Below, piece after piece: positions 50,855 through 64,000 of a stretch of 64,000 nt of DNA; the stretch's first letter is position 1; each line of letters starts with the position of its first letter. The notes under the pieces are model-generated. The model searched no databases. It was not told the origin of the DNA and saw only the letters and a program-made list of their open reading frames with translations. Source of the DNA: Anisakis pegreffii (taxonomy: Eukaryota > Nematoda > Chromadorea > Rhabditida > Anisakidae); assembly GCA_035041965.1 (NCBI GenBank), contig JAPYMA010000193.1:1-64000 (forward strand), written 5' to 3'. The translations under genes and the position numbers were made by a program.

Positions 50855-53800
50855 AGTAGAAATAATTCGCACTTTATTGATTATTGACAATTCCAAAATT
50901 CCACTAAACACTTTTTCAATCTGACAGTGTTGCTCACCAATATTTTCGCGAGCGTTCTCTTGCCCACCTCACTTTTATGGATGGAAGATGGAATGGTTGC
51001 AGTTAGAACAATTAATCAGAAGGCAGCATGAAAATTCCACACTGAAGAATGTATTTATTTTCCTCCATGATTATTCAAATATGAAATTCGGTAATTATAG
51101 TGCTTTGTTATTTCGTTATTCAATAATCATTGAGTCAGTTCAAAATTCGTCGTGCAAATGCCGTCATAACATGACGGATGAATATCTATCTTCACGTAAC
51201 ATCAGTATTATTCATTCACTTAAAAACTTATCAGTGACCACATTGTTTGATCGTACATTTCATCACACAAGTTAGAGCATGTCCTTAGTTATGAAACTTA
51301 TATGATGGAAACTGAAATTGAAAGATGAGCACGTATAGAATAACGAAATCTTATAAGTATGCCTTGACTGCAACATCAATCTTCGTCTTGTGTCGATGAA
51401 ATGTCATTCTTCATTGTGTGAGTGAAGTGAATTGATGCAGTTAGCATCTCGTAGCCAATGCAATTCGCTAAACTCATCATTTCTTGAAATAGCGATTTTT
51501 TTGGGAATTTACATTGAAGATGTTGATTAGTAATAAGCAGCAATCAGCAAAACAGTGCCATTCTCTTGCGATTCCATTTTGAATTATAATGGAAATCTGC
51601 TTTTCGCGAATAATTTCATTCGAGTAATCATGAAATCGATTTTGAAAATAGAAAAACGAAACTGATTTGAATTGCTGCTTCGATGAGAACGGTTTTGCTC
51701 ATAGGAGAGAACGAAAATGATTGCTCCAAGTGCTTTTGATTTTGTCGTTTGCAAAGCAGCTGATCAAATTATCACTTTAACGAACGATCCAACGAAAAAA
51801 CCTATCGTTGTGTATCATGCAGTTATTTTCAGTTCGAAAAACAGTTTCCCCAGACTGTGCTAAGTAAACTGAATGATTGAATAATTGGTAATATTCACCT
51901 ATATTTGTTCGCTTACTCTTCATTATTAAGCACTGTTGTTTCTACTGCCATTAATTTTATTATTAGTATTATTGTTATTACTGTTATTATTATTACTACT
52001 AGTATTATTGTTGGTTTTATCATAACTGTCATATGATGCGACTTTGTTCATCTTTCAAATAGACTTTAGAGAACGCCCAATATCATTCCGCTTAATTTTT
52101 TCCACTGATGAAATTCATTCGACAGTTTCGTTAACATCTACCTCTACTCCCCTTCAGCAACTATTCCAGTTCATATCGATTCTTTCGCAATTTTATCTTT
52201 ATCCCTCTTTCATTCCTTCTTTCTCCCACTGATTTTATGTCTGCGTCTCTCTCATTCTCATAAATTATTTCGTAATTGATTTTTGTACTGCCGTCACGTA
52301 GCCTGACACTATGAATCATTTCTGTTTGGGCCACTTGAAAAAATATTATCTTAACTTTGTTTCATCTTACTTCGGTGAATAGTGAATACTTTAAATGTTC
52401 ACTGCATAATTGCTGTTACGTGCTATATTGAAAACGCATTATTGATCAATATAGCTGAGCATATGCTAATCTCATTGAATCAGGCATAATCGCGATTTCT
52501 ATCAGCTGCTCATAGTGATAACCACTTTCGTGTTGTATTGCTGAAAACGATGGAACGAGAGCACGAGAACCGTTGAACAACAGCAAAACAGAAAGGTTCA
52601 TAGTTAGTATTTGGACTCATTTGATGATATTCGGTGGTTTAGTGTATCTTTGTCACGATTATTCGATCGTTAATGGTGCATGAATGGTACAAACAACCTG
52701 ATTATACGTGCATGATTGATAGATTTTTGTTGAAAGCATTAATTCAACAAATATATATGCTCAAATAAGGATGCAAAATGTTGTAAATATCCGACGGTTA
52801 TGGTCAAGAAAGATTCATTGGCTGAAGTGTTGCATCGACACAGAATGATATTGCACAAGTCAAGCTTTTTTCATTTATGAAATTCATTCGAAATTTGCAG
52901 CAAACTCTTGGAAATGCAGAATTTTTCTGTGAGATTGTAAAATTTGTTGTATGCAAAAGAAGCCTGCCTGATAAACAAATAGATTTCATCAGAATTGATG
53001 AATTTTTCGACGATAATAATGATGATGAGTTGTAACGAGTTTTCAAAATTATCACCTCTCGTATGGTTGAAATGCAATCATATACATAATATGCACTCGT
53101 CGCAAATTACCGCAAACGTTTCATTCTCAATTTTAGCCGTGTGTTTTGCTCAGTCAAATAAATGGATGAATGCTGTTTGTGTATGTTATATCCGCGCTTC
53201 TATCATCATCATCTATACAAATAAATCACTTTGCAATAAATACAAATGAATATAATACACGTAACAACATTCCAAACAACATCACTTCAGTAAACATTCT
53301 CGAAATACTTTTGATACGAAATTCTTCTTAATTTCTTATCGTTCGCGAATCTTTACTTGTGATGTTCATTTATTCATTTATTTATTTCCTTTTTGCCTTC
53401 ATTGCTCTTTCCAGTCAAATACCTTTTCCTTCTTGCTAAATTTCACTTCCATCGTTCATCCGTTGTAAGAAACATCCTAAAGTTTATCTCTCTCATTTGC
53501 TCCCTCTTTATGAAGAAACTCTTTGAGTCACATTTTCTTGACAGTATTTCGTAAGAATAAACTGGTTCAACTGCGTGAAATTTATAATTTTATAAATTTC
53601 TTTTATTGGAACTTCAGCACCTCTACGAATTCTCTGTTGATTGCGAAGGTATTGGAAATTTGTGCCGTTTCTTTTTGTCGATAAAAAATTATTTTTGTTA
53701 TCAACAAAAATTTGCTGATAACGAAAATGATTTACTAACAGTTATTTTTGTTATCAATTATTCGTGATCAGATATCAGTGGATGACGAACGATTTTCGAC

Positions 53801-55583
53801 ATTATCAAGAATCATATGTACTCTTATTGATTGGCTCTCACTGAATCAGATACTGCATTCAAACACGGTCGATTGTGTCCTCGGCGCTCATGAACTGCTA
53901 TCGTTTTGTGCTATCGGCTCACTGCTTTCGCTCCCTTTGCTGTGAATATTTCAATGGCTTGCGATATCTAACTTTGCTGTCGCAGTTTTCATTTTCACAT
54001 TTCCGTATCCTCACACTTTTGTTAACCTACAGCAATCATATCACTTCCACTATCCAAAACGTTCGAAATCATCATATTCCACAGATAATTCGACATTCTT
54101 TGTGTGGCCTTCGTTCATCATGAAAACAGCAATCGAGCGCTGAGATGTAATCCAATGAATGAGATTTGCTGGGGAAAATGAAGTGGAGCGAGAAAATGGC
54201 AGCAGAAAATAAGTTTAGTTGAATGGATGCGATGAAATGCACCTAAAAAATTACACCGTAACGATTGAAGAAGATTTTTATGATCGTTTCGAGATTTATA
54301 TTAACATTTTTAGATGATATTGATGGCCAGCATCGAAAATTGTGTCCATTCATCAACGCCTTTTTTTGTGCTTTGATTAATACACCACAGTTTCGATTCG
54401 TTCCCATTTGATTAAATTTCTCTCGTTTGCACATTTATATTCATAAAAGTAAATCAAAAGTTCATTAACTGAACATAATAATGTGCATTTATTGAATTCA
54501 TTTACTTTAAATTGCAATTCACTTTAAACATTATTGCTGGCCGTCTGCAATCTTTTATCTGCAAATTTATGAATTATGGGTCCTCGAATACCAATTGTAA
54601 GTCTGCAAAAGTTTAACGACGAAACCTTTATCTGTCTTGTTTTCATCATCAGGAACAATGCTTATCAACAAACGTTATGGAGAGGTAGACATTTGAAAAT
54701 TTCAAATGAAATTCGATGCTCATCTAAATGTTTTAACATGCGAATAAAAGCAAAAATATGAGAGATGCACATCAAAAAGAGTTGTTTAGAGATATCGAAG
54801 ATGAGACGTTTAATAGTCATTTTTGATTTAATTGAAGTGATTTCTGGAAATGATCTCTTGAATACGATATCCAGTAATAGTAACACTTGCAATACTTGCT
54901 GAAAAGTGATTTCAACAAAAAGTCAGTTTTTTGTTGATTCATCTCTCACCAAAGAAATTTCTTTTTTCTGTTCGATTCATTGAAAACATATCGAGCAACG
55001 AACGCAACAAACCGCCGTGACATGACATCCTGCTGTTGTTTCGATCAGTCAGCGACCAAAAATGATGTCGGTGTGAATTGTCATCATCGATGTGAATTTG
55101 TCAGTTCATCGCTTATCATCAGTGCTCTTATTAATCTCACTGCAGCTGTGTATTTCGCCTCAAGTAAAAGTGTACCTCTACTTATTTATGTCTTTCATTC
55201 AACGCCACCAATGCGGATACAAGCCCTGTCAAACCATTCGTAATCATTTCTCGACTGTTCGTTTGACTTTATTATTCCGTATGTTGTGCAGAAATGAGTC
55301 GTAGTGACCAAAAAGTTTTATGTGGTAATACTACAAATGCAGTACATAACAATGTTAATGAATAAAGATGAGAAAATTACATCGAATTTGTACCCATCCA
55401 AAAAATCACGATCTTATACCAATTCTGCACGAATAATGCAACAGTTAATTTCAATATGAATAAATGATGGAAGGTGACTAACGAAGAAATTTTGAAAGAT
55501 AACTTGTATAGTGCGTAAATGAATGACGACGACAAAATTACATCGAAAAATATTAAAACTAACTCGAAATATTTAGTTTGTTT

Positions 55584-55636
55584 CCATTCCAAAATTATTC
55601 GATGAATTTCAGTTTAATCGAATAATTTTGGAATGG
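55584..55636. repeat. 20-bp hairpin inside the right arm
   Basis: Mirror copy of the hairpin at 45120-45172, stem intact. Confidence 0.8.
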
Positions 55637-58600
55637 TTTTGATTTGGAAAAGTTTTCGATTTTGATTGATTACAAAAATTTTCAAATTCATTGCTATGAA
55701 CCCTCAATAAAAGAAATCGCTTTTCTTATTGCTATGTTTTTGAGCGGAAAAATAAATTTTTTTTTCGTAGTATTCGTTGTATTCTTTGCAAATTTCGATA
55801 AATTCGTACAAATTAACAATTAATGCAAGCATCTGCTTATTATTCGTCAGTATTACATAATCCACGAATGCAAATGATGCGTTCAAATTTTTGATCCCAA
55901 TTTCATACTTTCAGTTTGAAATAATTTCAGCCAGGTGATTTCAAATCCAAAATGGTTCAACTTCTCCTTAGAAAACAGGAATCACTTCGCGTATCAGTCA
56001 AAGTCTTATGCTCACGAGGAATTTGTTCGCTTCCACTTCATTTGTTGCTGAGCTCGTTCTCTTTTATCAACCACGATCGTTTTTTTTTTCAACAGTACTG
56101 AACACATTCATTTTTAGTTTCGTCTCACTATCCGCATGATTGATTCGCCCATGAATCATATCAGCACAGCGAATTATTTTTATGGATTATAAAATTTCCA
56201 AAGTTAGCGGCACAGATGAAATCATGCCATGTTACCGTATGAAGTTCATAGACTATGCCTGCTCTAAAACAGATCATTGCTTCTGACATTACATTTCTTG
56301 TTGTTCTATCTTCGAAAGGTTCTCAATGAAAGGTTCCACAATCACCAAGTCTGTGCGTATGTGTGAACCAAAGTCGTCGGATGCTTTTTAGTCTGCAGGT
56401 AATTAAGAAATATTCATTCGCGTGTAAATTTCGTAATAAATGAGATAACTTTGTGTCACAATGCAGTTAATGAAATTAAAGTGCTTTAAAATCAGAACAG
56501 GTCAACGTTTACAAAAAAAAGTAATCAGAACTATAAATGAATGATGAATCTTATCAAATGACGAGCACAACATTCTATAAATTGCGCTGAATGCTATCAA
56601 CACACTGTTTGTGTTATCAAGTAGTTTATTGTCAGTCGATTGTTTCATCATAAACACCCATAAAGAACGATTATATCGATATTACGAAATTTTGATTCGA
56701 AAGTTGCAATCACTCAAGTACGTGTTCTGCATAAACGTGCATGACTGCTACGTGTTGTTATTTTCGGCACACCGTAGTTTAGTTGAAATTGATAAATCGC
56801 TGTGTGATGCCAACTGCAGATCGCATATTTTGCAAGTTCAATTGAAGGTTGGCTGCTCAGACTTGATTTCGCATTTTTCATTTGGGATTTGATTTTACGA
56901 TAACAAAGGTCTGGGAACGTATAGCGCTCTTCCATCTCACTATTTGGTTAAATCAATTTGACTCAACTAATGATTATAGAATAGGGATGAACAATTTTCT
57001 TTGCTGTATTTGACGTTCCCTTAGTTTATTCTTAAGGTCATGATCAATTCAGGTAACTTCAGTCATTATGGTTAACTTAAACTGAATACATACAGTTGCA
57101 TCCTTGTTGTGTGTTTGTTGCAAAATTTGAGTCGCTAATATTAATTAAGAAGATTGGCCGGGGAAGGATTATTTGATTGCTTCGTATTTAATTTTTAATC
57201 AATTTTAATGCGGTTGCCCTTTGATGGTGTATCTGATTGCATTCACCGAGCCAAATCGTTCTGTTCTTTATTCGATGAATATCCATGAATAATAATTGCA
57301 GTCAAATTTCTGTATTGATCATATTACATTTACTTTTTTCTGCCTTATGAAAATTCATACACTGAAGTATTTTATAACATATTTGAGCATGAGACATCAT
57401 TTCAAATTTTCATAAAAACTGAACCGAAGCACCGAATGAGATAATCTTTCATAAGTGGATTGTTTACGTCTCTCTATATGTAGAAAAATAGTTTCAGTAT
57501 TATCTGTTTGAAAGTACGTCATCTATAATTGTTTAAAGGTTTCCAAATTCTCACTTTTTGCAAAAGATTCTGAAAGGGAGAATAAAATTCTTATGATCAA
57601 TAATCAAAATTCAAAATTCTTCTAATTTACTGTCCAACTTTTGTGTGGATATACCAACAGTACAGCAACGTTCAAATATTCCATTTGCTTTCTGTATTAT
57701 TTTCCTCCACACTGAAAGATCTTCCACAAAACCTTTTGCACTACGCACTTCACGAAATCTTACTGGTGTGAGCATCAAGCTGAACTGAATGTTACACTGA
57801 GCAGTTGAATGCAAATGTCAATCTTTTTTCGTCTGAATCAGATGAGCTAAATGAGCGGTGTTTTTTGTTAGATACGGTATAAATATTTCGATGCGTAGCG
57901 CATCACCTGTGTATTGTTTGTATGGAGCATCGACAAGAAATTGCTCGTCTCATCAAGTCTCACTCATCCAGCAATGCTTTTTAGATATTTCAGTATTCAC
58001 GTTCACTCTTGCTTGAATTTCAGAGTAGTTATTTGCTGTGATCCGCGATCAGATTCCAGAGGGAACAATTGCTTAAAAATCCATAATAATGCTAGAATGC
58101 TGAAATTCATTGCTAAACTTGCTAAAATTTATTTATGAAGATTTTGACCTAATTTTAAGTGAGCTATTCTTGAGCTTATTGAACGAACAACAGAAATATA
58201 AGATTTTGTCGACAGCGCAGCAAGCGAAACTTCACACTGATTTCATCGCATCTGTCATTGTTTCTTTTCTGATGAACACCGTTCCGTTCGCATTCGCATT
58301 TCTTGTTTTTTGCATTTCTCTCCAATTTCGTTCAGTTCAATATTGTGAACATCCAGCAGCAAGTGGTATTATTGCCACTTTTAAGTGATATTTTATTCAT
58401 GCAAAAATATCATTAATATTGCCCTTCGAAATTGTTATTTAATGTGATAAATTTAAATTTCATGAGAAAAATTTTCGCTCAAATATTTATTGAGCATTTA
58501 AATGAGTGAAACGAAACGCAATTAGAATTGCATCACTCTATCGGATTACACTTGGAATGTTTACTTGACTATTGAATCTATGTATTTATCCTCTTCGATA

Positions 58601-58816
58601 TAAATATATTTCATAAAATTCTACATTTGGTTTGCGCATTATTTTTTGTGCACAAATTTTATTTGCTGCAAACTGACAAGCGAGTGATTTCCTCAAAGTA
58701 GTGACCCATAAACGTGCAAAATATTCGCTTCATTGGGTTGATAAATGACTTTAAGATGAAATTGTGAATCGTTTTAGGGTCGGTGAGATTGTGATGAAAC
58801 TAGCGAAAAACGTTGC

Positions 58817-58854
58817 TTTTCATTTAACCGCAAAAGTTTGCGGTTAAATGAAAA
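58817..58854. repeat. Near-perfect cruciform-type hairpin
   Basis: TTTTCATTTAACCGCAAA, two-base loop, then its exact reverse complement. Confidence 0.85.
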
Positions 58855-59036
58855 TCATTTAATCATTTTTTTAATTATTTAATTAATTAAATTAATCAAT
58901 TTTTAATCATTTAATTAATAATCATTTTAATCAAAATCATTTAATGAAAATCATAATCAAAATCATAAATGAAAATCATCTAATCATTTATAATCATGAA
59001 AATCATTTTTAAAAAAATTGTTTAATCATTTAACCA
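58850..59036. repeat. Degenerate ATCATTTA satellite
   Basis: Many short units of the ATCATTTA / AATCAAAATC type, starting from the outer edge of the hairpin at 58817-58854. The hairpin arm sequence AAATGAAAATCATTT seeds the repeat motif. Confidence 0.75.
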
Positions 59037-62000
59037 TTTCATTCTAATTACTGAAAGGATTTACCTCTTCGGTTCATCGTTCCAGTTGATTTTATTCATT
59101 GTTTGATCATATAGCGAATACTCAAAGCTTGTTCCAGTTGATGTTTTTTTTTCATTGTTTATCGTATAGTGATCGGGGATCAAAGTAGAGGGGGAAACAA
59201 CTGCTTTGAGAAATTTCATTCAATGCGACAAGGATTTTGGCCGGAGCGACTTTAACTGACGAGCAATAAGAGTCGAAAAACCGCTAACTCGCTTGTTCGA
59301 TTTGTTATGTTTGACTTCTCCTTTTCATTTTGTATAGTCATGCACTCAATAATCACTCAACCTTACTGGCATCAGCCTTGTAGAGATGATAGCAAACGTA
59401 TAGAACAGAATATTCCAGCAACCAAATGGCTATCAGATAATCTTTTTATATCAGTTCGCTAAATTTACTGAAAAACGGTTGAATTTTGTTGGATAGTACG
59501 AAGCATTCCGAATCTATGCAAAGAGCGCAATTTTATTAAAATTTCCGTTCGATATGCTGAGATGAGCATTCCAGTTCAAATTCAGTATTCCATAATTTCA
59601 AATTTATTCAGTAATTTACTTGAGATTTATATCGTTCCTCTTCAAACGATCTTCTTTAAGAATGTCTACGCAATCACAATTGGATAAAGCCGCTTTGGTG
59701 GTATTACATTCCCTTTAAATGATTGTATCAAAAGCACTTTCGAAAGGAGCGTATCAAAACTGAATACGGCGCTTTGTTTTTGTCATTCACTTTGCATTTT
59801 ATGAATCTCAGTCAGTTTTTCGACTCACTTCAAATCTCCCTCATGAAAATGGTGTTCGCCGCTCTCATCTATCCACAAGGTTGATTTGTTTTTGCATTGA
59901 TTTTGCAAGCGCAGCTGTGAAAACGGTACCAATCGTTATGTTTGTTGAACTGTTTCGCAATGTTGATGGCTATCAATAACGAGGCAACGTCAATTTTGAC
60001 AGTTATTTATTTCACGAGGTGCAACAGCGTTCGTCCGGAAAACACTGCCATTCTTCTGGTGCACTCATGCACGTCTTACACAATTCCGATTGAATTTGAA
60101 GTGTTCTTATCAGAAAGTAGTTCAGCTATGCACCCGAACGTGGAACTGACAAGCAATAACAGTCACCGAAATACAGTTCATTTAGTCTTTTGAACTGTCC
60201 AGTATTTGAACTCATTTATGCGGCGATCACTTGATTTTGTTGTTATTCTTTGGTGTGTTCTAAATTCACCAAATGCCTCTTGGATGAGTCATAATTCGTT
60301 AACAAATGAAATCTACGTGAAAATTTGTTTGCACAGATGTCATTTCCGAGAAGAATCTTTTTTGTTCACAATGAAGATGGTGAAGTTTGCTTATTTTTTG
60401 ACGACTCGACCAATTTCTGTTTGTCGTTCTCATTTCAGTTGATTATTTTTGGTGGGCGATGATGCGATTGTTCGTTTGCTTATTGCACCAGAAACGAACA
60501 AACATTTGCTTCACATATCTCATCCAAGAAAACACCTAAAAATACGTGCATTATTCATCGGTTGCATAACGAACTCGTGATTGCTGATTGGTTGCTTGTG
60601 TTAATTGCGAATGAGTATCGATTTAGAACACGGTTAGCATTCAGATAAGCGATTCGAGAGTCGCGGTAAAGCATTAATGTGCACAACGAACGAGCCACAG
60701 AGTTTCATTTAGCACTAAGGCGATATGAATGAATAATCTGTTTAATGTGCGAGATGATGCGTTTCGAGCGTTTTTTCTCATTATAATATCCGTATACAAC
60801 ATCATTGAGACAAAAATATTGGCAAGAAAACGCATCTAAATTTGTTTAATCACTTATTTCTACGTAATATGTATCATCATTGTATTTTATTGTTGAATGC
60901 ATTCATTCACTTAAACACTAATTTCCGATGGCACCTCACCGTCTCAAAAACTGTCCGCAATAATGCACTTCGCAATGTATTTCGACATTGCCAGTTGCAT
61001 CATTAAAACATCCGACGGTGTTCAGCATCGCTAAGCGACTGCGGCGTGTCACTTTGATGGTTGAGAAGCGTATTTCTTTTGGGTTATTTGTTTTTCACTT
61101 CTTAAATCGTTTCGATGCTTTACGCATGTCGTTCGTATCGTTGCAATATCTCCACGTAATTGTATATGGAACTATTTAATTGATCTTTTACGTGTCATTT
61201 CGAACGATCGATTTGTGTTCATGTAAGCTGAAGACTAGATGATGCTTTGGTGGGAATTGAGGGGAATTCACCATTCCGTGGAATATGAATCGAAATAGCG
61301 TTATTCCAGCATTGGAAATAGTTCTGGACAAAAACATGATGGACATTCAAATTGCATCAACGAGAAGGCAGTCGTGTTTGAATCGCAGTGGTTTATCGCT
61401 TTATCTGAAGATGGATGGATATATTTACTGAATGCAATTTCAACGTATTATAAGATAGAGTTGGATTATGCATAGAATCAGTGCAGCGATTCAATTTGCT
61501 CTGATTTATGAATTGAGATATGGTGGATGGTGCGTTTTGCTTTAATCAATCTTCTTCGCCTTTATTCATTTTGCTTACAGTTTGCAGAGATGGATAAATT
61601 CTTCTTTTCAATAGAGTATTCGCAACAAGTTTGTGGTGATGTCAGTATGAAGTGGTTGTCGATGTGAAGTTTCAACTTTTAGTCCACTCAAGATTGATTA
61701 ATTTATTCTTTTAGGGACAACGTTGCGTTCTCGTCTGTCGTCAATTGTCCCGTTATGGCGTTATACACTTATGCACACTTCAATCATTGTTTTTTTTTCT
61801 TGAATGAATTTCTTAGAATTTTTTTGAGCTGTTTAACGATCTTTCGAGAGAAATTCTTTTTCATCGTTATGTGATCAGTTGGATTGCGATTTGACGATTG
61901 CCTTCATTTCGTATTCATATTCGACATGAACACGAATCATGAACTTAATTCATCGTTGCAAGAGTTTAATTCTCCTTGAATCCATTCACTGCTCGTTCAC

Positions 62001-64000
62001 TTGAAAGTTGTCATATTAAGTTGTTAATGCATATAATTACTCTTTCTTTCATTGAAAACTTCAGTATTTCTCGTTAGTGAATATTACAATTAATAGTAAT
62101 GTTCAGGTGGTGAATTCAGACTTGATTCAACATCACGAATCGCGACCAATCCCACACTGCATATCTCAGCAGCTGTTTGAATTTATGATCATAACGATGA
62201 TGTAATACTCAAATTGAAAACAGACTGCGAACGCTCTGTGTAAATGAAAATTGTTGAATTGAAGAGAAAACGGCAAAAGAAAAAAGGAAGAGGAAAACAT
62301 ATTCGTTCGAAGATAAGAATTATGCTTCTCATCGATCCATAGAATGCGTCATTTCTTTCTCACTTCACAATCAATAATCCAGTGCCATGCGAACAGCTGA
62401 CCTTTTCTCGTTACATTTTCTTTCATGAGACTTTTTATTTTGAACGTTCTTCGATTTTTTAAGTGATTTCGTCACGCCAAAATCAATTCTAATAGACTAA
62501 CTGATTGAACAGTTTCATTCGGCAATTTATGGAATAACCACTCGGTTCATTGCTTCATTCGTATGTAAGTTTGACACGATCGTCACTTGAACGCTTTGTT
62601 TTATTCATATTCCCATGAATGCGGAAATTTTCAGAGAGTGTTGTTAGATTTTGAGCGCATAAGTGAGGTGGTCAGAATAGATACTGACACACGTCTTGTA
62701 TAAATTCACACAAGAAATGCTGCTAAACAGTTGAAACGATGAACTGAGGCGGTAGAGCCATAGCTCGTTTGGAGTCAGCTGAATAAATGCGCAATGAACC
62801 GATGAAAAATATTTGATGTGTGCAATTGTTGATACGTTTCATTATTATTAGTACATTGAACAAATTTGCAAGTGAGCAAATGATTATTTCAAGATATTTT
62901 TCACTTTATTTTAACAAAGTAACGATTGATATGTGATCGTTTATCATTTGAACGTCTCTTGTTCACCGTTCGTATGAAGAACGTTCACATGATTTTATCA
63001 GCAAAAAAATACCTCATCAGTTTGAAATCAACAGAACAAGATAACGATTTTCATTCACGAGCTTCTTTTCAAATCAGTTGGCCTTTCTCTTATGCGTTCG
63101 AAATGCTGTGTGTCGTGCATTGCTGAGCGATCCCGTGACATAATGAGTGCAAACTGAAAGCGTTGCCAGTGCACGATATTCGCACATGAAAATATTCGGT
63201 TCACCGCTTAGTTCGCTAAATCCCCCAAAAAAAAGTCACCATTCCACGTCACTGGAAAGTTTGCCATTAATGAAGACATAATGGAGCATTGATTTATTCA
63301 TGCTATTTTTTAGCTTAACTGAAAACATATGAGTCAGAACTTTTTTGACATTAAGGCTCTCGCAAATTGTATTCATTCGAACGGCATACAAATGGCTGAA
63401 TAACGCAATAATTCACAGATGAGTTGTTTAAAAGTATTGTACTAAATGGTATTATGTTTGATTAATTCAGTGGTTTCGATGACAGTGCTACTGCTGGATG
63501 GTGACGAGTACTTGTAAATCTACACGTATGCGTTAACGATGAACTGGTGTTGTGCTGTTCATACATTTGCTTTTAATTATTGAATTCGTTATCTGATTTG
63601 TTTTATTTTGCAATCTCTCTGCAACGAGTCAAATTATCAGGATTTTTCATCTCTTTCATCAGTGCACTTCATTGCAATAGTTTATCTTCTTGTACTCGTA
63701 GTTGACAACGTTTGAAACGTTTATCAGCAATTCATTCATTCATTTATTACTTCACGTTACTGCGTGTATATATGCGCTGCGATATGGCCGTATGTATATT
63801 AGTGTAGTTTCGTTGAATGTTATCGTTAACTTTTCATTTCTTCTATATTTTCTGGCATTATTTCTGAATGAATACATCACTCGGTGTCGACCATAAATTT
63901 GATAATTTATATGCATTTATTCAAAGACCGAAGAGAATAATGAGGAGCGTTGTTCGTGTCTCCAAATATTCTCTTCCATTCAATGAAGCGTTGAGAATTT

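Larger units (their letters stand above)
50400..57770. repeat. Right arm of the giant palindrome, 7,371 bp
   Basis: Reverse complement of 42989-50359 at an estimated 99% identity or more. Unlike the left arm, its outer end runs without any change in character into the flank at 57771, so this is probably the original copy. It includes an AT-rich GTTATT/ATTATT tract near 51955-52015. Confidence 0.95.
57771..64000. other. Unique right flank, no gene recognised
   Basis: Similar in texture to the palindrome arms: many TTCATT/GAATGA and TTCGAA-type words and very few AAT microsatellites. Open frames of 60-92 codons (for example 58110-58388, 59942-60193 and 60988-61179, all plus) lack recognisable motifs or splice context and are not called. 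Confidence 0.5.

Noticed and set aside
43823..57000. Many open frames of 60-105 codons in both palindrome arms
   Set aside because: They occur in mirror pairs because the arms are copies, so the pairing is not evidence of conservation. None shows a domain, a consistent exon chain or codon bias. In DNA this AT-rich, frames of this size are expected by chance.
58110..58388. A 92-codon plus-strand frame with hydrophobic segments
   Set aside because: No start context, splice partner or family motif; its length is within chance for this composition.
57771..64000. Telomere repeats (TTAGGC arrays) or a spliced-leader RNA gene near the palindrome or flank
   Set aside because: No tandem TTAGGC run and no spliced-leader-like sequence was seen in the window.

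Overview
This is a stretch of a eukaryotic, almost certainly nematode, nuclear genome. The evidence is AT-rich DNA full of (ATT)n microsatellites, short exons with TTTCAG-type acceptors, a pepsin family closest to Caenorhabditis ASP-1 type proteases, and an amino-acid transporter of the SLC32/36/38 fold with nematode-like motifs. I cannot name the species. All gene models below were built by hand from splice signals, phase agreement and family motifs, so none has transcript support.

Layout. 1-6.7 kb: repeats (two related hairpins, a dimeric tandem satellite) and one probable small cysteine-rich secreted gene (minus, about 1.97-2.89 kb). 6.7-10.5 kb: a nine-exon amino-acid transporter (minus). 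10.5-17.4 kb: microsatellite-rich, MITE-bearing intergenic DNA. 17.4-22.8 kb: two small secreted-protein genes (plus) and a pair of twin micro-ORFs. 23.3-27.2 kb: an LTR fragment and a Thr/Ala/Pro-rich secreted gene with a lysine-rich tail (minus).

28-43 kb: a tandem array of pepsin-like aspartic protease genes (minus). There are two complete eight-exon genes and a third, 3'-only fragment. Comparing the copies shows that the middle gene is a chimera made by unequal crossing-over of two diverged paralogues, with a unit length of about 6.95 kb. A small island of strong divergence sits over the active-site exon inside otherwise near-identical DNA. LTR pieces and a BEL/Pao-like protease relic lie in the introns and spacers.

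43-57.8 kb: a near-perfect giant palindrome with two 7,371-bp arms around a 40-bp spacer. Its left edge falls at the exact base where the third protease copy is cut off inside an exon. The right arm runs smoothly into 57.8-64 kb, which has the same composition and no recognisable genes. The chimeric array and the palindrome, joined at one base, are the main finding. They could record a fold-back or breakage-fusion rearrangement, or an assembly artefact. The known genes suggest gut and secretory functions (digestive proteases, transporter, secreted proteins), but nothing in the sequence links them into one pathway.
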